Shown here: positions 19,527-27,934 of the stretch, piece by piece
Numbering within the stretch: the stretch's first letter is position 1
Layout of the letters: the number at the start of each line of letters is the position of its first letter
NCBI GenBank assembly: GCA_965216535.1
Contig: OZ244175.1
Coordinates: forward strand, 186,001 to 250,000
Source: Hoeflea_A sp965216535
Lineage (GTDB): Bacteria > Pseudomonadota > Alphaproteobacteria > Rhizobiales > Rhizobiaceae
Length of the DNA stretch: 64,000 nt
Direction: 5' to 3'
Translations under genes and position numbers: made by a program
The notes under the pieces: model-generated
Database searches by the model: none
What the model was told of the DNA's origin: nothing
The model's input: only the letters and a program-made list of their open reading frames with translations

Positions 19527-20309
19527 ATGGAAGGCAAGGTTGCGATCGTGACCGGCGGCGCGAAGGGCATCGGCTACGCCATTGTCCAGCGGTTTCTGCA
19601 GGACGGCGCCCGCGTCGTCATTGCTGACATAGACGAAAAATCCGGAGAAGCCGCTGTCGCAGATCTGGCCGACCTTGGCGAGGTCGAGTTCGTGCTCACC
19701 GATGTCGCCCAGCGGCTTGATGTCCGCAACCTGCTCGCCTCCACGCTTGACACGTTCGGTGACGTCGATGTCATGGTCAACAATGCCGGCATCGCCCACG
19801 AAGCAGACTTTCTCGAGCTGACCGAGGCCGATTTCGAGCGGGTTATGGCAGTCAACGTCAAGGGCGCCTTCCTGTGCGGCCAGGCGGCGGCCCGCAATAT
19901 GATCGAGGCGATCGCAAAAGGTGCCGATCCCGGCTGCATCATCAATATTTCGTCTATCAATGCTGTTGTCGGACTGCCGCAGCAGGTGCCCTACACCGTT
20001 TCGAAGGGCGGCGTGGCGCAACTGACAAGGGTCATGGCGCTGTCGCTGGCGCGGCATGGTATCCGGGTCAATGCCGTGGGCCCCGGTTCGATCATGACGG
20101 GAATGTTGGCCTCGGTCGTGAACGAACGAGACGCACGGGATCGGATCCTGTCGCGCACACCTTTGGGACGGATCGGCGATCCTGCTGAAATCGCTGGTGT
20201 TGCGGCGTTTCTGGCCTCCAAGGATGCTGCCTATGTCACCGGCCAGACCATCTTTGCCGACGGCGGCCGGCTGCCGCTGAATTATACGGTCGACGTGCCG
20301 GAGACCTGA
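19527..20309 (+). CDS. SDR family oxidoreductase
   Basis: This is a classical short-chain dehydrogenase/reductase of 260 residues. The cofactor motif TGGAKGIG is at about residues 9-16, the aspartate in VIADIDE suggests NAD preference, NNAG lies near residue 87, and the catalytic Ser and Tyr-x-x-x-Lys are in NISSINAVV and PYTVSKGG. The C terminus keeps the PGSIMTGM and YVTGQTIFADGG segments. I chose ATG 19527, 8 bp after GGAGGGG, over a GTG at 19521 that is too close to it. The substrate cannot be told from sequence. It lies 92 bp after prpE. Confidence 0.9.
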   Translation: MEGKVAIVTGGAKGIGYAIVQRFLQDGARVVIADIDEKSGEAAVADLADLGEVEFVLTDVAQRLDVRNLLASTLDTFGDVDVMVNNAGIAHEADFLELTEADFERVMAVNVKGAFLCGQAAARNMIEAIAKGADPGCIINISSINAVVGLPQQVPYTVSKGGVAQLTRVMALSLARHGIRVNAVGPGSIMTGMLASVVNERDARDRILSRTPLGRIGDPAEIAGVAAFLASKDAAYVTGQTIFADGGRLPLNYTVDVPET

Positions 20310-20343
20310 CAGGCTCCTGTGGCTTTTCCCGAGGCAGCGCTAG

Positions 20344-20371
20344 CCCTCCTGACAGAATGTTGTCAGGAGGG
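20344..20371. promoter_or_regulatory. Perfect 11-bp inverted repeat between the SDR and VOC genes
   Basis: CCCTCCTGACA (20344-20354) and TGTCAGGAGGG (20361-20371) pair perfectly across a 6-base loop. No T-run follows on the plus strand, so it is not a standard intrinsic terminator. It lies 43 bp before the VOC gene start, and could be an operator or an RNA hairpin that contains AGGAGG. Confidence 0.5.
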
Positions 20372-20413
20372 GTGTGCGACAACGGCTCCATTGCTCACCA
20401 ATGGAGAATGAAA

Positions 20414-20788
20414 ATGTCAGTATCCGCTCCCCAGAACGCCGCCGTCTGGTTTGAAATCCCGGTCAACGACCTGAAAGCCGCTACGACCTTTTACAATACT
20501 GTTCTGCAGACCGAACTCGTCGAGAAGGATATGGGCCCGCAAACCGTCGGTATTTTTCCGTGCGAGGATCCGATGTCCGGTGTGGCCGGCCACATTTACG
20601 AAGGCAAGCCCGGCGAGGCCGGCAATGGCAATACCATTCACCTTGCCACTCCCGACAAACTCGAAGATGCCATGGACCGCGTGGTCGCGAGTGGTGGTCA
20701 GGTGGTGTCGGACATCGTGACCATTGATGCCGGTCGCTTCGTCTATTGTCAGGATCCGGACGGCAACAGCATCGGTCTGTTCAACTGA
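20414..20788 (+). CDS. VOC (glyoxalase/bleomycin resistance-like) family protein
   Basis: The 124-residue protein has one vicinal-oxygen-chelate domain. It opens with AAVWFEIPVNDLKAATTFYN and ends with the typical YCQDPDGNSIGLFN. Such proteins are metal-binding enzymes or binding proteins; the substrate is unknown. I chose ATG 20414, which has GGAG at a normal distance, over ATG 20408 and an upstream open frame. The YafY-type regulator follows 67 bp later, and such regulators are often next to VOC genes. A perfect inverted repeat lies just upstream. Confidence 0.85.
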   Translation: MSVSAPQNAAVWFEIPVNDLKAATTFYNTVLQTELVEKDMGPQTVGIFPCEDPMSGVAGHIYEGKPGEAGNGNTIHLATPDKLEDAMDRVVASGGQVVSDIVTIDAGRFVYCQDPDGNSIGLFN

Positions 20789-20855
20789 TTGCCGGTTTGG
20801 GCGGACGCGCAGACCGACTATAGTCCGCCCACCGGTTCACAGACGGGACAGGATC

Positions 20856-21566
20856 ATGCGCCGCGCAGACCGACTGTTTCAGATTGTGCAATATCTCAGG
20901 GGCGGCCGCCTGGTAACGGCAGCTGCCCTTGCCGAACGGCTCGAGGTATCGGAACGCACCATCTACCGCGACATCGCCGACCTGCAATCGACAGGGGTGC
21001 CGATCGATGGCGAGGCGGGCGTCGGCTACATCATGCGCGAAGGCTTCGATCTTCCGCCGCTGATGTTTTCACGCGACGAGATCGTGGCGCTCGTCACCGG
21101 GGCGCGACTGGCCCGTGCCTGGGGCGGTGCGACGATCGCCCGGGCAGCCGAGGAAGCCCTGATCAAGATCGAGGCAGTGCTGCCCGACAGCGAACGCCGT
21201 CGTATTTCCGGTACCGAGATCCATGCGCCGGATTTCATGATGCGCGACGAGGTGCGTCACCGCTTCGACCTGCTCGAGCAGTCGGCGGATCAGCGCCAGG
21301 TGCTGGATGTGGAATATTATGACGCTGGAGGCGTTCCCACCCGGCGGCGAATTCGACCGCTCGGCCTGTGGTTCTGGGGCAAAGTCTGGACACTGGCTGC
21401 CTGGTGCGAAATGCGCACCGATTTCCGAACCTTCCGGCTCGACCGGATGAAGAGCATCGATGCAACCGGCGAGACTTTCAAACCGGAGCGTGGGAAGATG
21501 CTCAGCGACTACTACCGCACCATGGAAGCACGTGAAATGCCGCTGCAGACCAAAAGGTTTCTGTAG
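20856..21566 (+). CDS. YafY family (HTH_11 plus WYL domain) transcriptional regulator
   Basis: The 236-residue protein starts with a winged HTH: MRRADRLFQIVQYLRGGRLV, then LAERLEVSERTIYRDIADLQ around residues 29-48. A C-terminal WYL-type ligand domain follows, with RRIRPLGLWFWGKVWTLAAW. This layout is that of the YafY/DeoR-like WYL regulators, which respond to small molecules or nucleic acids. I chose ATG 20856; the frame is open upstream but unconserved. Likely targets are the neighbouring VOC or transporter genes, by position only. Confidence 0.9.
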   Translation: MRRADRLFQIVQYLRGGRLVTAAALAERLEVSERTIYRDIADLQSTGVPIDGEAGVGYIMREGFDLPPLMFSRDEIVALVTGARLARAWGGATIARAAEEALIKIEAVLPDSERRRISGTEIHAPDFMMRDEVRHRFDLLEQSADQRQVLDVEYYDAGGVPTRRRIRPLGLWFWGKVWTLAAWCEMRTDFRTFRLDRMKSIDATGETFKPERGKMLSDYYRTMEAREMPLQTKRFL

Positions 21567-21679
21567 TCGGGGCCCATCGCAGTGCTGCTGCTTCTCAATG
21601 GGACGCCTTCACGCTATGAAGGGACGTACACCCTTCCAAAGGCTGCCTCCCGTGGTCAAAATCCGGATTTCATAGCGGC

Positions 21680-22426
21680 ATGGACCCATTTGTTCTGCCC
21701 GATGCGCTGTCGGTCGGTGCCATCATTGTCATTGCTGGCATCATCGTTGCGGGCAGCCTGGTGCAGGTCGGGCTCGGACTCGGCTTCGGGCTGACGGTGG
21801 CGCCGCTGCTTGCCTTGATCGACCCGGTTCTTGTTCCGGCTCCAACACTCTATCTCGGCATGCTGACGGCCGCCTGGGGAGCATTCGCGGAACGCCGGGC
21901 GATCATCTGGCGTGAGGCGGGTATGGCCGCTTTTGGCAGAGCCGTCGGCGTGGTTGCCGGCATCGCAGTACTCGCGAGCGTCAGCAGCGAGGCCGGGTTC
22001 GAGCTGGTATTCGGGGGTCTGGTGCTGCTGGCGGTGCTTTTGACAGCCAGTGGCTGGCAGCTCGCATTCAACTCCCGATCACTGCTGTCGATGTCCTGGA
22101 TATCCGGATTGATGGGAACAATCACATCGGTTGGGGCACCGCCACTGGCGCTCATCTACCGGAATCGTGACCCGGCCACGGCGCGTCCCACATTGGCGGC
22201 TTTCTTCTCGCTCGGCTGCCTGGCGTCTCTGATCGGGCTCTACGCTGCCGGCGAGGCGGGCTGGCGCGACGCCTTTCTTGCTGCCCTTATGCTGCCGCCA
22301 TTGGTGGTCGGCATTGCCGTGTCGCGCCTGTTGAGGAGTGGTTTCGATCGTTGGTATCGCTCACTTCTGTTGGCCGTATCCGGTGGGGCCGGCCTCCTGT
22401 TGATGCTGCGGGGCCTGTTCTCATGA
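21680..22426 (+). CDS. TauE/SafE family membrane exporter
   Basis: The 248-residue protein is strongly hydrophobic with about eight predicted membrane segments in two repeats. The first repeat has GSLVQVGLGLGFGLTVAPLL, characteristic of the TauE/SafE (DUF81) family of putative sulfite or organosulfur anion exporters. The second repeat includes SGLMGTITSVGAPPLALIY. Transport substrate is unknown. Its ATGA stop overlaps the start of the next transporter gene, so the two are coupled. It lies 113 bp after the YafY-type regulator. Confidence 0.85.
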   Translation: MDPFVLPDALSVGAIIVIAGIIVAGSLVQVGLGLGFGLTVAPLLALIDPVLVPAPTLYLGMLTAAWGAFAERRAIIWREAGMAAFGRAVGVVAGIAVLASVSSEAGFELVFGGLVLLAVLLTASGWQLAFNSRSLLSMSWISGLMGTITSVGAPPLALIYRNRDPATARPTLAAFFSLGCLASLIGLYAAGEAGWRDAFLAALMLPPLVVGIAVSRLLRSGFDRWYRSLLLAVSGGAGLLLMLRGLFS

Positions 22427-23343
22427 CTGCGCTGCTGACTATTTGCCGGGCGGCGGCTCGGCATGGGCGATGGTTGCTGGTGGCCGGACTGGTGGCCGGT
22501 GCGACCTTGCCGTCGCTTGCCGAATATCTGCGGGGTCATTTGCCGTGGCTGGTTGCCGTGATCCTGTTCCTGGCGGCTCTGCGGATCGGGCCGAAACGTG
22601 CCTTGGGCGCGCGTCGCGATCTCGGTCAGTCGCTCGGCTACATCGTGGTGCTGCAGATCCTGTGTCCGCTGATTTATGCGGTGCTGCTGGTCGTCACCGG
22701 CTGGCAGAGCCCGTTGGCCTTTGCCCTGGCGCTGATGTTTGCCGCCTCGCCGATCTCGGGCAGTCCGAGCATCACGCAGCTGACCGGTCATGACGGCGCA
22801 CCCGCCCTTCGTGTGTTGATCGCAGCAACGGCGCTGTTGCCGCTGACAGTGCTGCCGGTCTTCTGGCTGCTGCCGGAGCTCGCCGGCGGCGGGATTTTCG
22901 ACGCGGCGTTCCGGCTGTTGCTGTTGATCTTTGCGGCCGCACTCTTGGCGTTTCTCATTCGCGGATTTGTTGTCCCGGAACCGTCCGAGGCGGCACTGCA
23001 AGCGCTTGACGGCGTTTCCGCGGTGGTGTTGGCGGTGATGGTTGTCGGCCTCATGTCGGCAGTCGGTCCTGCAATAACCGGCAATCCGGCTGGACTCATT
23101 GCCAATCTGGCGGTTGCATTTGCTGCCAATTTCGGTGTGCAGATCGCCACCTACCTGGTGCTGAAAAACACCTCGCTCAAGCCACAGGCCGTCGGCCTTG
23201 CAGTATCGGCGGGAAACCGCAACATCGCCCTGTTCCTGGCCGCCTTGCCGGCCGCCGTCATTGATCCGATGTTGCTGTTTATCGGCTGTTACCAGGTTCC
23301 GATGTATTTGACGCCGCTGCTTTTGCGACGGTTCTACCGGTAA
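22423..23343 (+). CDS. BASS-like (bile acid:sodium symporter superfamily) membrane protein
   Basis: The 306-residue protein has about ten membrane segments. The segment SAGNRNIALFLAALP matches the conserved G-x-x-N-x-x-L region of BASS-type sodium symporters, and FAASPISGSPSITQLTGHD resembles the first ion-binding crossover. The assignment to the superfamily is reasonable but the substrate is unknown. I chose the ATG at 22423, which overlaps the previous stop codon, over a longer open frame starting inside that gene. The cobalamin riboswitch begins 72 bp downstream, so this gene is not controlled by it. Confidence 0.75.
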   Translation: MTALLTICRAAARHGRWLLVAGLVAGATLPSLAEYLRGHLPWLVAVILFLAALRIGPKRALGARRDLGQSLGYIVVLQILCPLIYAVLLVVTGWQSPLAFALALMFAASPISGSPSITQLTGHDGAPALRVLIAATALLPLTVLPVFWLLPELAGGGIFDAAFRLLLLIFAAALLAFLIRGFVVPEPSEAALQALDGVSAVVLAVMVVGLMSAVGPAITGNPAGLIANLAVAFAANFGVQIATYLVLKNTSLKPQAVGLAVSAGNRNIALFLAALPAAVIDPMLLFIGCYQVPMYLTPLLLRRFYR

Positions 23344-23415
23344 AAATGTCGCATGCGACGCGAGAGGTCGCAAAGTCGTGTTCGCAAAATTGGAAATCGG
23401 GTAGAATTGCACGGT

Positions 23416-23586
23416 ATGAAGGTTCCCAGGCCGATTCGACAGGTCGGCCGGGCGAAGAGGGAAGCCGGTGGAAGACCGGCGCTGCCCCCGCAACTGTAAG
23501 CGGCAGTTCCTCCCCAATGCCACTGGCCAGCGGCCGGGAAGGCGGGAGGCAAACGAAGACCCGCAAGCCAGGAGACCTGCCTTCAT
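23416..23586 (+). promoter_or_regulatory. Cobalamin (B12) riboswitch
   Basis: The core GAAGAGGGAAGCCGGTGGAA, then GCTGCCCCCGCAACTGTAAG (from 23481), GCCACTGG, GGGAAGGCG and the B12 box GCCAGGAGACCTGCC (23567-23581) all occur in canonical order. The closing P1 stem is exact: ATGAAGG (23416-23422) with CCTTCAT (23580-23586). This is a full-length class I cobalamin aptamer. The next gene on the same strand is the unrecognised ORF at 23724. No T-run terminator is visible between them, so control may be translational or Rho-dependent. Confidence 0.96.
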
Positions 23587-23723
23587 GATGTAGCAACCCG
23601 GGCGGGGTGCCCCGGTGAAGCGTCGGCGTTTCCCGCCTGCGGTGGACGCCCGCACTTTTCCGACCCCGTCTCACTCTGAACGGAGAGAGACAGTTTGCAG
23701 CGAATAACCGAGGGGAGGCGCCG

Positions 23724-24047
23724 ATGACCTCCCACCCGATTCCGGACGATTGCGATCTGGGCGAACTGGTGCGCAGCATGGCGGCGCCGGATACCACCAA
23801 CGTTGTGCAGATTCATGATCACGACAGCGTGCGGTCGCTGACGCCAGAAGAAGCGCTCGTTCAATGGATCCTGGACCTGCCCGACGACGCGGCGGTTGAT
23901 CGGGCAGCGGAATATGCCCTTCGGACCATCGATGGTGGTCGCAGAAATTCACCCGAGCTGGCGAAGCTGTGCGATTACCTGCGGCAGGCCAAGGTGGCCG
24001 GTGAGGAGGCGCCCGTGCGGGTTCGTCGCTCCTCTGGGCGGCGGTAG
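23724..24047 (+). CDS. Hypothetical protein of 107 residues downstream of the cobalamin riboswitch
   Basis: I do not recognise this protein. It is soluble-looking and acidic in the first two-thirds, with LTPEEALVQWILDLPDDAAV and AAEYALRTIDGG probably helical, and a basic tail VRVRRSSGRR. There is no signal peptide, membrane segment or metal motif, apart from IHDHD near residue 30. A strong GGGGAGG ribosome site lies 6 bp before the ATG, which favours a real gene. The only visible candidate for riboswitch control is this gene: it begins 138 bp after the aptamer with nothing else between. It converges on the DUF1737 gene, 4 bp away. Confidence 0.7.
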   Translation: MTSHPIPDDCDLGELVRSMAAPDTTNVVQIHDHDSVRSLTPEEALVQWILDLPDDAAVDRAAEYALRTIDGGRRNSPELAKLCDYLRQAKVAGEEAPVRVRRSSGRR

Positions 24048-24051
24048 AGCG

Positions 24052-24258
24052 TTACTGCTCTCCAAGCTTCATGTCGGGAGAATAGGTCTGGCCGGAGGCG
24101 TGCTTGATCACTGCCTGGGCGCACTGCATCTGACCGGCATCGGCATTGTAGGCATAGCAGGGGTTGCCGTGCAGCTCCCAGCCGTCGTGAAGCGCCTTGC
24201 TGACCTTGTGGCAGAAGCTCGAATCGTCCGGGCCTGTCAGGAGCCGGTAGAGTCTCAT
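24052..24258 (-). CDS. DUF1737 domain-containing protein
   Basis: The 68-residue protein begins MRLYRLLTGPDDSSFCHKVS and contains GWELHGNPCYAYNADAG, the pattern of the small DUF1737 family, which has no known function. The stop of the CitE-like gene overlaps its start codon (ATGA), so the two are co-translated from one minus-strand transcript. A short AGAGC/GCTCT hairpin (24046-24061) lies at its 3' end, shared with the convergent hypothetical gene. Confidence 0.85.
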   Translation of the reverse strand: MRLYRLLTGPDDSSFCHKVSKALHDGWELHGNPCYAYNADAGQMQCAQAVIKHASGQTYSPDMKLGEQ

Positions 24259-25160
24259 GTCACTTTTCCTTCCTTTTGCAGGGCCGCGCGGGCAAGCAGC
24301 GCTTCGGCTTGGACCAGATGCAGCCGCTCGACCATGCGTCCGTCGATCTGGATGACGCCGCGACCGTCATTTTCCGGACGCGCAAAGGCCGCCACCACTG
24401 CCCTGGCAGCTTCCGCATCGGCGGCGCTGACGCCGAAGATGCGGTTGGCCGCTTCGATTTGTGTTGGGTGAATCAGCGATTTGCCATCAAAACCCATGCT
24501 TCTTGCCTCCCGGCACTCGCGATCGAAGCCGTCCAGGTCGCGAAAATCGTTGTATACGCCATCGATGACATCAAGCCCGGCCGTGCGCGCAGCAAGCACC
24601 ATCTGCATCAGCCAGACGGAAAGATGCGACCGGCCGGGTTCGAGGGCGACGCCGGTGTCCTTCGCCAGGTCGTTTGTTCCGGCAACCATGCAGTCGAGGC
24701 GACCATCCGGCTGGCGACCGGTTTTGGCGATGGCGACCGCATTGGCGATGGCGTGGGGCGTTTCCATCATCGCCCACAGGCGGATGTGCGCTGGTGCGTC
24801 GTCGAGCAGTGTCTGGGCATGGTGGATATCGTCGGGCTCGTTCACCTTCGGCAGCAGCACTGCGTCGGGTCCCCACGCGCGGGTGGCTCGAAGGTCCTCC
24901 GCGCCCCAGTCAGATGAGAGCGCGTTGATCCTGACGACGAGTTCACTGCCTGGCCGTGGCAGGGAGAACCAGTGCTCCAGTGCGTTGCGGGCGGCGAGCT
25001 TTTCCGATGCGCCGACAGCGTCTTCAAGGTCGAAGATTACCGTGTCGCAGTTCAGGTCGCGGGCTTTCTCCATCGCACGCGGTTTGCTGGCGGGCACATA
25101 AAGCACCGATCGCCGGGATCGTACCGGACGGTGGGTCAATTCGCTCTTTTCGCTGTCCAT
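24255..25160 (-). CDS. CitE-like CoA ester lyase (HpcH/HpaI aldolase family)
   Basis: The 301-residue protein belongs to the citrate lyase beta/malyl-CoA lyase family. It has RSVLYVPASKPRAMEKA near the N terminus, then DTVIFDLEDAV with metal-binding acidic residues, and a conserved MMETPHAI segment. GFDGKSLIHPTQIE lies near the C terminus. Family members cleave or hydrolyse malyl-CoA, citramalyl-CoA or related esters; the exact substrate here is not determinable. No alpha or gamma citrate lyase subunits are nearby, which argues against a classical citrate lyase. The start (ATG 25160) is uncertain; 12 more codons are open upstream. Confidence 0.88.
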   Translation of the reverse strand: MDSEKSELTHRPVRSRRSVLYVPASKPRAMEKARDLNCDTVIFDLEDAVGASEKLAARNALEHWFSLPRPGSELVVRINALSSDWGAEDLRATRAWGPDAVLLPKVNEPDDIHHAQTLLDDAPAHIRLWAMMETPHAIANAVAIAKTGRQPDGRLDCMVAGTNDLAKDTGVALEPGRSHLSVWLMQMVLAARTAGLDVIDGVYNDFRDLDGFDRECREARSMGFDGKSLIHPTQIEAANRIFGVSAADAEAARAVVAAFARPENDGRGVIQIDGRMVERLHLVQAEALLARAALQKEGKVT

Positions 25161-25354
25161 GGCCCGAGTTTTGCCTCCGCTGGCGCTCGTGCGCAAGCCG
25201 TCGGTTTCGGTTCGGATGAACGATTTGTCATCTTCGGCCGCTTGAAATTGGCGAAACGGATCGCCACCTCAGGGCCAAGCCCGATCATGGGTGGTTTGCG
25301 ATGCCTGCGGGCCTGTCCGCCCGATTTGACATCGCAACCTGAACCGGGGGTCGA

Positions 25355-25582
25355 ATGAAAATGGAAAGCATACGCAATATCATTGTTGGAATCGTCGGGC
25401 TGGCCATCGCCGTGCTCACCCTGTTCGTGATGGCTACAGTTGGCCTTGCCGTTGTCGGGTTTGCGGTTGTCGCCGGACTCGTTGGGCTGATCTATGCCCG
25501 CTTCGTCGCACGGCCGAAAGCGCAAAAACAGCGCGAGCCGCGGGTCTGGAACGACGGCCACGGTACGATCATCGACATGTAG
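25355..25582 (+). CDS. Small predicted membrane protein
   Basis: The 75-residue protein has a short N terminus, two adjacent hydrophobic stretches (IIVGIVGLAIAVLTLFVMAT and VGLAVVGFAVVAGLVGLIYA) that likely form a hairpin in the inner membrane, and a basic tail rich in K, Q and R. I do not recognise a family. It is flanked by the CitE-like gene (divergent) and leuD. A possible transcription unit of its own is suggested by 159 bp between it and leuD. Confidence 0.65.
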   Translation: MKMESIRNIIVGIVGLAIAVLTLFVMATVGLAVVGFAVVAGLVGLIYARFVARPKAQKQREPRVWNDGHGTIIDM

Positions 25583-25741
25583 GCGCGGAATCCCGCGCCT
25601 GACCGCCGGGAATCGATCCCGGGGTCTTCTTTTTCCGCTTCAGCTTTGATAAACGCTTGGCGACAGTATCCAAGCCGGTCCGCATCCCTGTCCGAAACAA
25701 TGCTTCGGAATCTACGCGGGTGCGGCAGTTCGAGGTTCGCC

Positions 25742-26347
25742 ATGAAGAAATTTTCCAGACATAGCGGCGTTGCCGCGCCCCTGCCGATCGTCAATGTCGA
25801 CACCGACATGATCATCCCGAAGGATTACCTCAAAACGATCAAGCGCACCGGCCTTGGCAAGGGTCTTTTCGCAGAAATGCGGTTTCATCAGGACGGGTCG
25901 CAGAACGAGGAATTCGTTCTCAACAAGCAGGCCTATGAAAAGGCAACGATCCTTGTTGCCGGTGATAATTTCGGCTGCGGTTCATCGCGCGAGCACGCTC
26001 CCTGGGCACTGCTCGACTATGGGATTCGCTGCGTGATCTCCACCAGCTTTGCCGATATCTTTTACAACAACAGCTTCAAGAACGGATTGCTGCCGATCGT
26101 GGTCACACCGGAAGAGCTGGAGCAGTTGCTGGACGACGCGTCGCGTGGCGCCAACGCAACGCTGACGGTCGATCTCGAGGCTCAGGAAATCCATGGGCCA
26201 GACGGCGGTATCATCACGTTTGAAATCGACGCTTTCAAAAAGCACTGCCTGCTCAACGGTCTCGACGAGATCGGCCTGACGATGGAAAACGACCATCACA
26301 TCGACCGGCACGAAGAGCACATCGGCAACCATCGGCCCTGGCACTGA
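25742..26347 (+). CDS. leuD: 3-isopropylmalate dehydratase small subunit
   Basis: LeuD pairs with LeuC to isomerise 2- and 3-isopropylmalate in leucine synthesis. The 201-residue protein opens NVDTDMIIPKDYLKTI after a short lead and has the aconitase swivel-domain motif GDNFGCGSSREHAPWAL, as expected. I chose ATG 25742; 32 upstream codons are open but unconserved. leuC is not in the window. leuB lies downstream, separated by a RidA gene. Confidence 0.96.
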   Translation: MKKFSRHSGVAAPLPIVNVDTDMIIPKDYLKTIKRTGLGKGLFAEMRFHQDGSQNEEFVLNKQAYEKATILVAGDNFGCGSSREHAPWALLDYGIRCVISTSFADIFYNNSFKNGLLPIVVTPEELEQLLDDASRGANATLTVDLEAQEIHGPDGGIITFEIDAFKKHCLLNGLDEIGLTMENDHHIDRHEEHIGNHRPWH

Positions 26348-26372
26348 GGCCTGAGCGGCGAGACAGGAACCC

Positions 26373-26753
26373 ATGCGTCAACTGATATCGAGCGGCTCTC
26401 CATTCGAAGAGGCGGCCGGCTACTCCCGCGCGGTGGTCCAGGGCGACTGGTGCTTCGTCGCCGGGACAACCGGTTACGACTATGAGACCATGGTCATGCC
26501 GGAACGGGTTGAAGATCAGACGCGCAATGCCATGGCCACCATCGAAAAGACGCTGCAAGAAGCCGGTTTTTCACTCTCCGATGTGGTGCGGGCGCAATAT
26601 TACATCATCGATGCTTCCGATGCCGGTCGCGTTTTCCCCGTTCTGGGTGAAATCCTCGGCGACATCAGACCGGCCGCCACGATGCTGGTCAGCGGGCTGA
26701 TCCGGCCGGAAATGCGAATTGAAATAGAGGTCACCGCCTTCAAGGGAGGCTGA
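26373..26753 (+). CDS. RidA family protein
   Basis: The 126-residue protein has the RidA/YjgF fold signatures, including FVAGTTGYDYETMVMPE, DQTRNAMATIEKTLQEAGFS and the C-terminal RPEMRIEIEVTA with the conserved arginine and glutamate. RidA proteins hydrolyse reactive enamine/imine intermediates from PLP enzymes; other subgroups have unknown roles. It lies 25 bp after leuD and 31 bp before leuB, all on the plus strand, so it may be co-transcribed with leucine genes. Confidence 0.9.
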   Translation: MRQLISSGSPFEEAAGYSRAVVQGDWCFVAGTTGYDYETMVMPERVEDQTRNAMATIEKTLQEAGFSLSDVVRAQYYIIDASDAGRVFPVLGEILGDIRPAATMLVSGLIRPEMRIEIEVTAFKGG

Positions 26754-26784
26754 CCCTCTCACCCCCACAGACAAGGAAAGTATT

Positions 26785-27897
26785 ATGGCAACGCGCAAAC
26801 TGCTGCTTCTGCCCGGCGACGGTATCGGCCCTGAGGCAATGGACGAGGTCCGCAAGATCATCGTCTTCATGAACGAAGCGCTTTCGGCCGGTTTCGAAAT
26901 CGAAGAGGGCCTGGTCGGCGGCTCTGCTTACGATTCTCACGGCAAGTCGATTTCGGAAGAGCATATGGATCTCGCCATGGATGCCGATGCCGTGCTGTTC
27001 GGCGCTGTCGGTGGACCGAAGTGGGATGGCGTACCCTATGACGTTCGCCCGGAAGCAGGGCTGTTGCGTCTGCGCAAGGACATGGAGCTCTTTGCCAATC
27101 TGCGGCCGGCGATCTGCTATCCGGCGCTTGCATCCGCCTCCTCGCTGCGACCTGAACTGGTCGAGGGGCTCGATATCCTCATCGTGCGCGAGCTGACCGG
27201 CGGTGTTTATTTCGGCGAACCGAAGGAAATCATCGATCTCGGTAACGGACAGAAGCGGGCGATCGACACGCAGGTCTATGACACCTACGAAATCGAACGT
27301 ATTTCCGGCGTTGCCTTCGAACTGGCGCGTACCCGCGCCAACAAGGTGACGTCGATGGAAAAACGCAACGTCATGAAATCCGGTATGCTGTGGAACGAGG
27401 TCGTCACGGCGACCCATGCCAACGGCTACCAGGATGTCGAGCTGGAACACATGCTGGCCGATGCCGGCGGCATGCAGCTTGTGCGTCAACCGAAGCAGTT
27501 CGACGTCATCGTCACCGACAATCTGTTTGGTGACATGCTGTCGGATGTTGCCGCCATGCTGACCGGCTCCCTGGGCATGCTGCCATCGGCCTCGCTTGGT
27601 GCACCTGATGAGAAGACCGGATCACGGCGGGCGCTTTACGAACCGGTACACGGCTCGGCGCCGGATATTGCCGGTCAGGGTATCGCCAACCCGTTGGCGA
27701 AGATCGCGTCCTTCGCCATGTGCCTGCGTTATTCCTTCAACATGGTTGAGGAATCCGACCGTCTGGAAACGGCAATTGCCAACGTGCTCGGGCGCGGGAT
27801 ACGCACACCCGATATCGCCGCCGAGGGAACCACAACGGTGAGCACAGGCGAAATGGGCGATGCGGTGCTGGCGGAATTCCGGTCATTGATGGGTTAG
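26785..27897 (+). CDS. leuB: 3-isopropylmalate dehydrogenase
   Basis: LeuB oxidatively decarboxylates 3-isopropylmalate with NAD. The 370-residue length is normal. It begins KLLLLPGDGIGPEAM and has the substrate region LLRLRKDMELFANLRPA, then the metal-binding VTDNLFGDMLSDVAAML and the NAD-binding YEPVHGSAPDIAGQGIANP. An AAGGAAAG ribosome site precedes the ATG. It follows leuD and ridA in one orientation. Confidence 0.98.
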   Translation: MATRKLLLLPGDGIGPEAMDEVRKIIVFMNEALSAGFEIEEGLVGGSAYDSHGKSISEEHMDLAMDADAVLFGAVGGPKWDGVPYDVRPEAGLLRLRKDMELFANLRPAICYPALASASSLRPELVEGLDILIVRELTGGVYFGEPKEIIDLGNGQKRAIDTQVYDTYEIERISGVAFELARTRANKVTSMEKRNVMKSGMLWNEVVTATHANGYQDVELEHMLADAGGMQLVRQPKQFDVIVTDNLFGDMLSDVAAMLTGSLGMLPSASLGAPDEKTGSRRALYEPVHGSAPDIAGQGIANPLAKIASFAMCLRYSFNMVEESDRLETAIANVLGRGIRTPDIAAEGTTTVSTGEMGDAVLAEFRSLMG

Positions 27898-27934
27898 CGG
27901 TTGCCGCTTAACATGGGCCGGAGAGGCTCGATTC

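Noticed and set aside
22240..23655. A 471-codon minus-strand open frame over the transporter genes and riboswitch
   Set aside because: The product is Gln/Arg-rich and no domain is seen, while the plus strand holds two membrane proteins and a canonical riboswitch.
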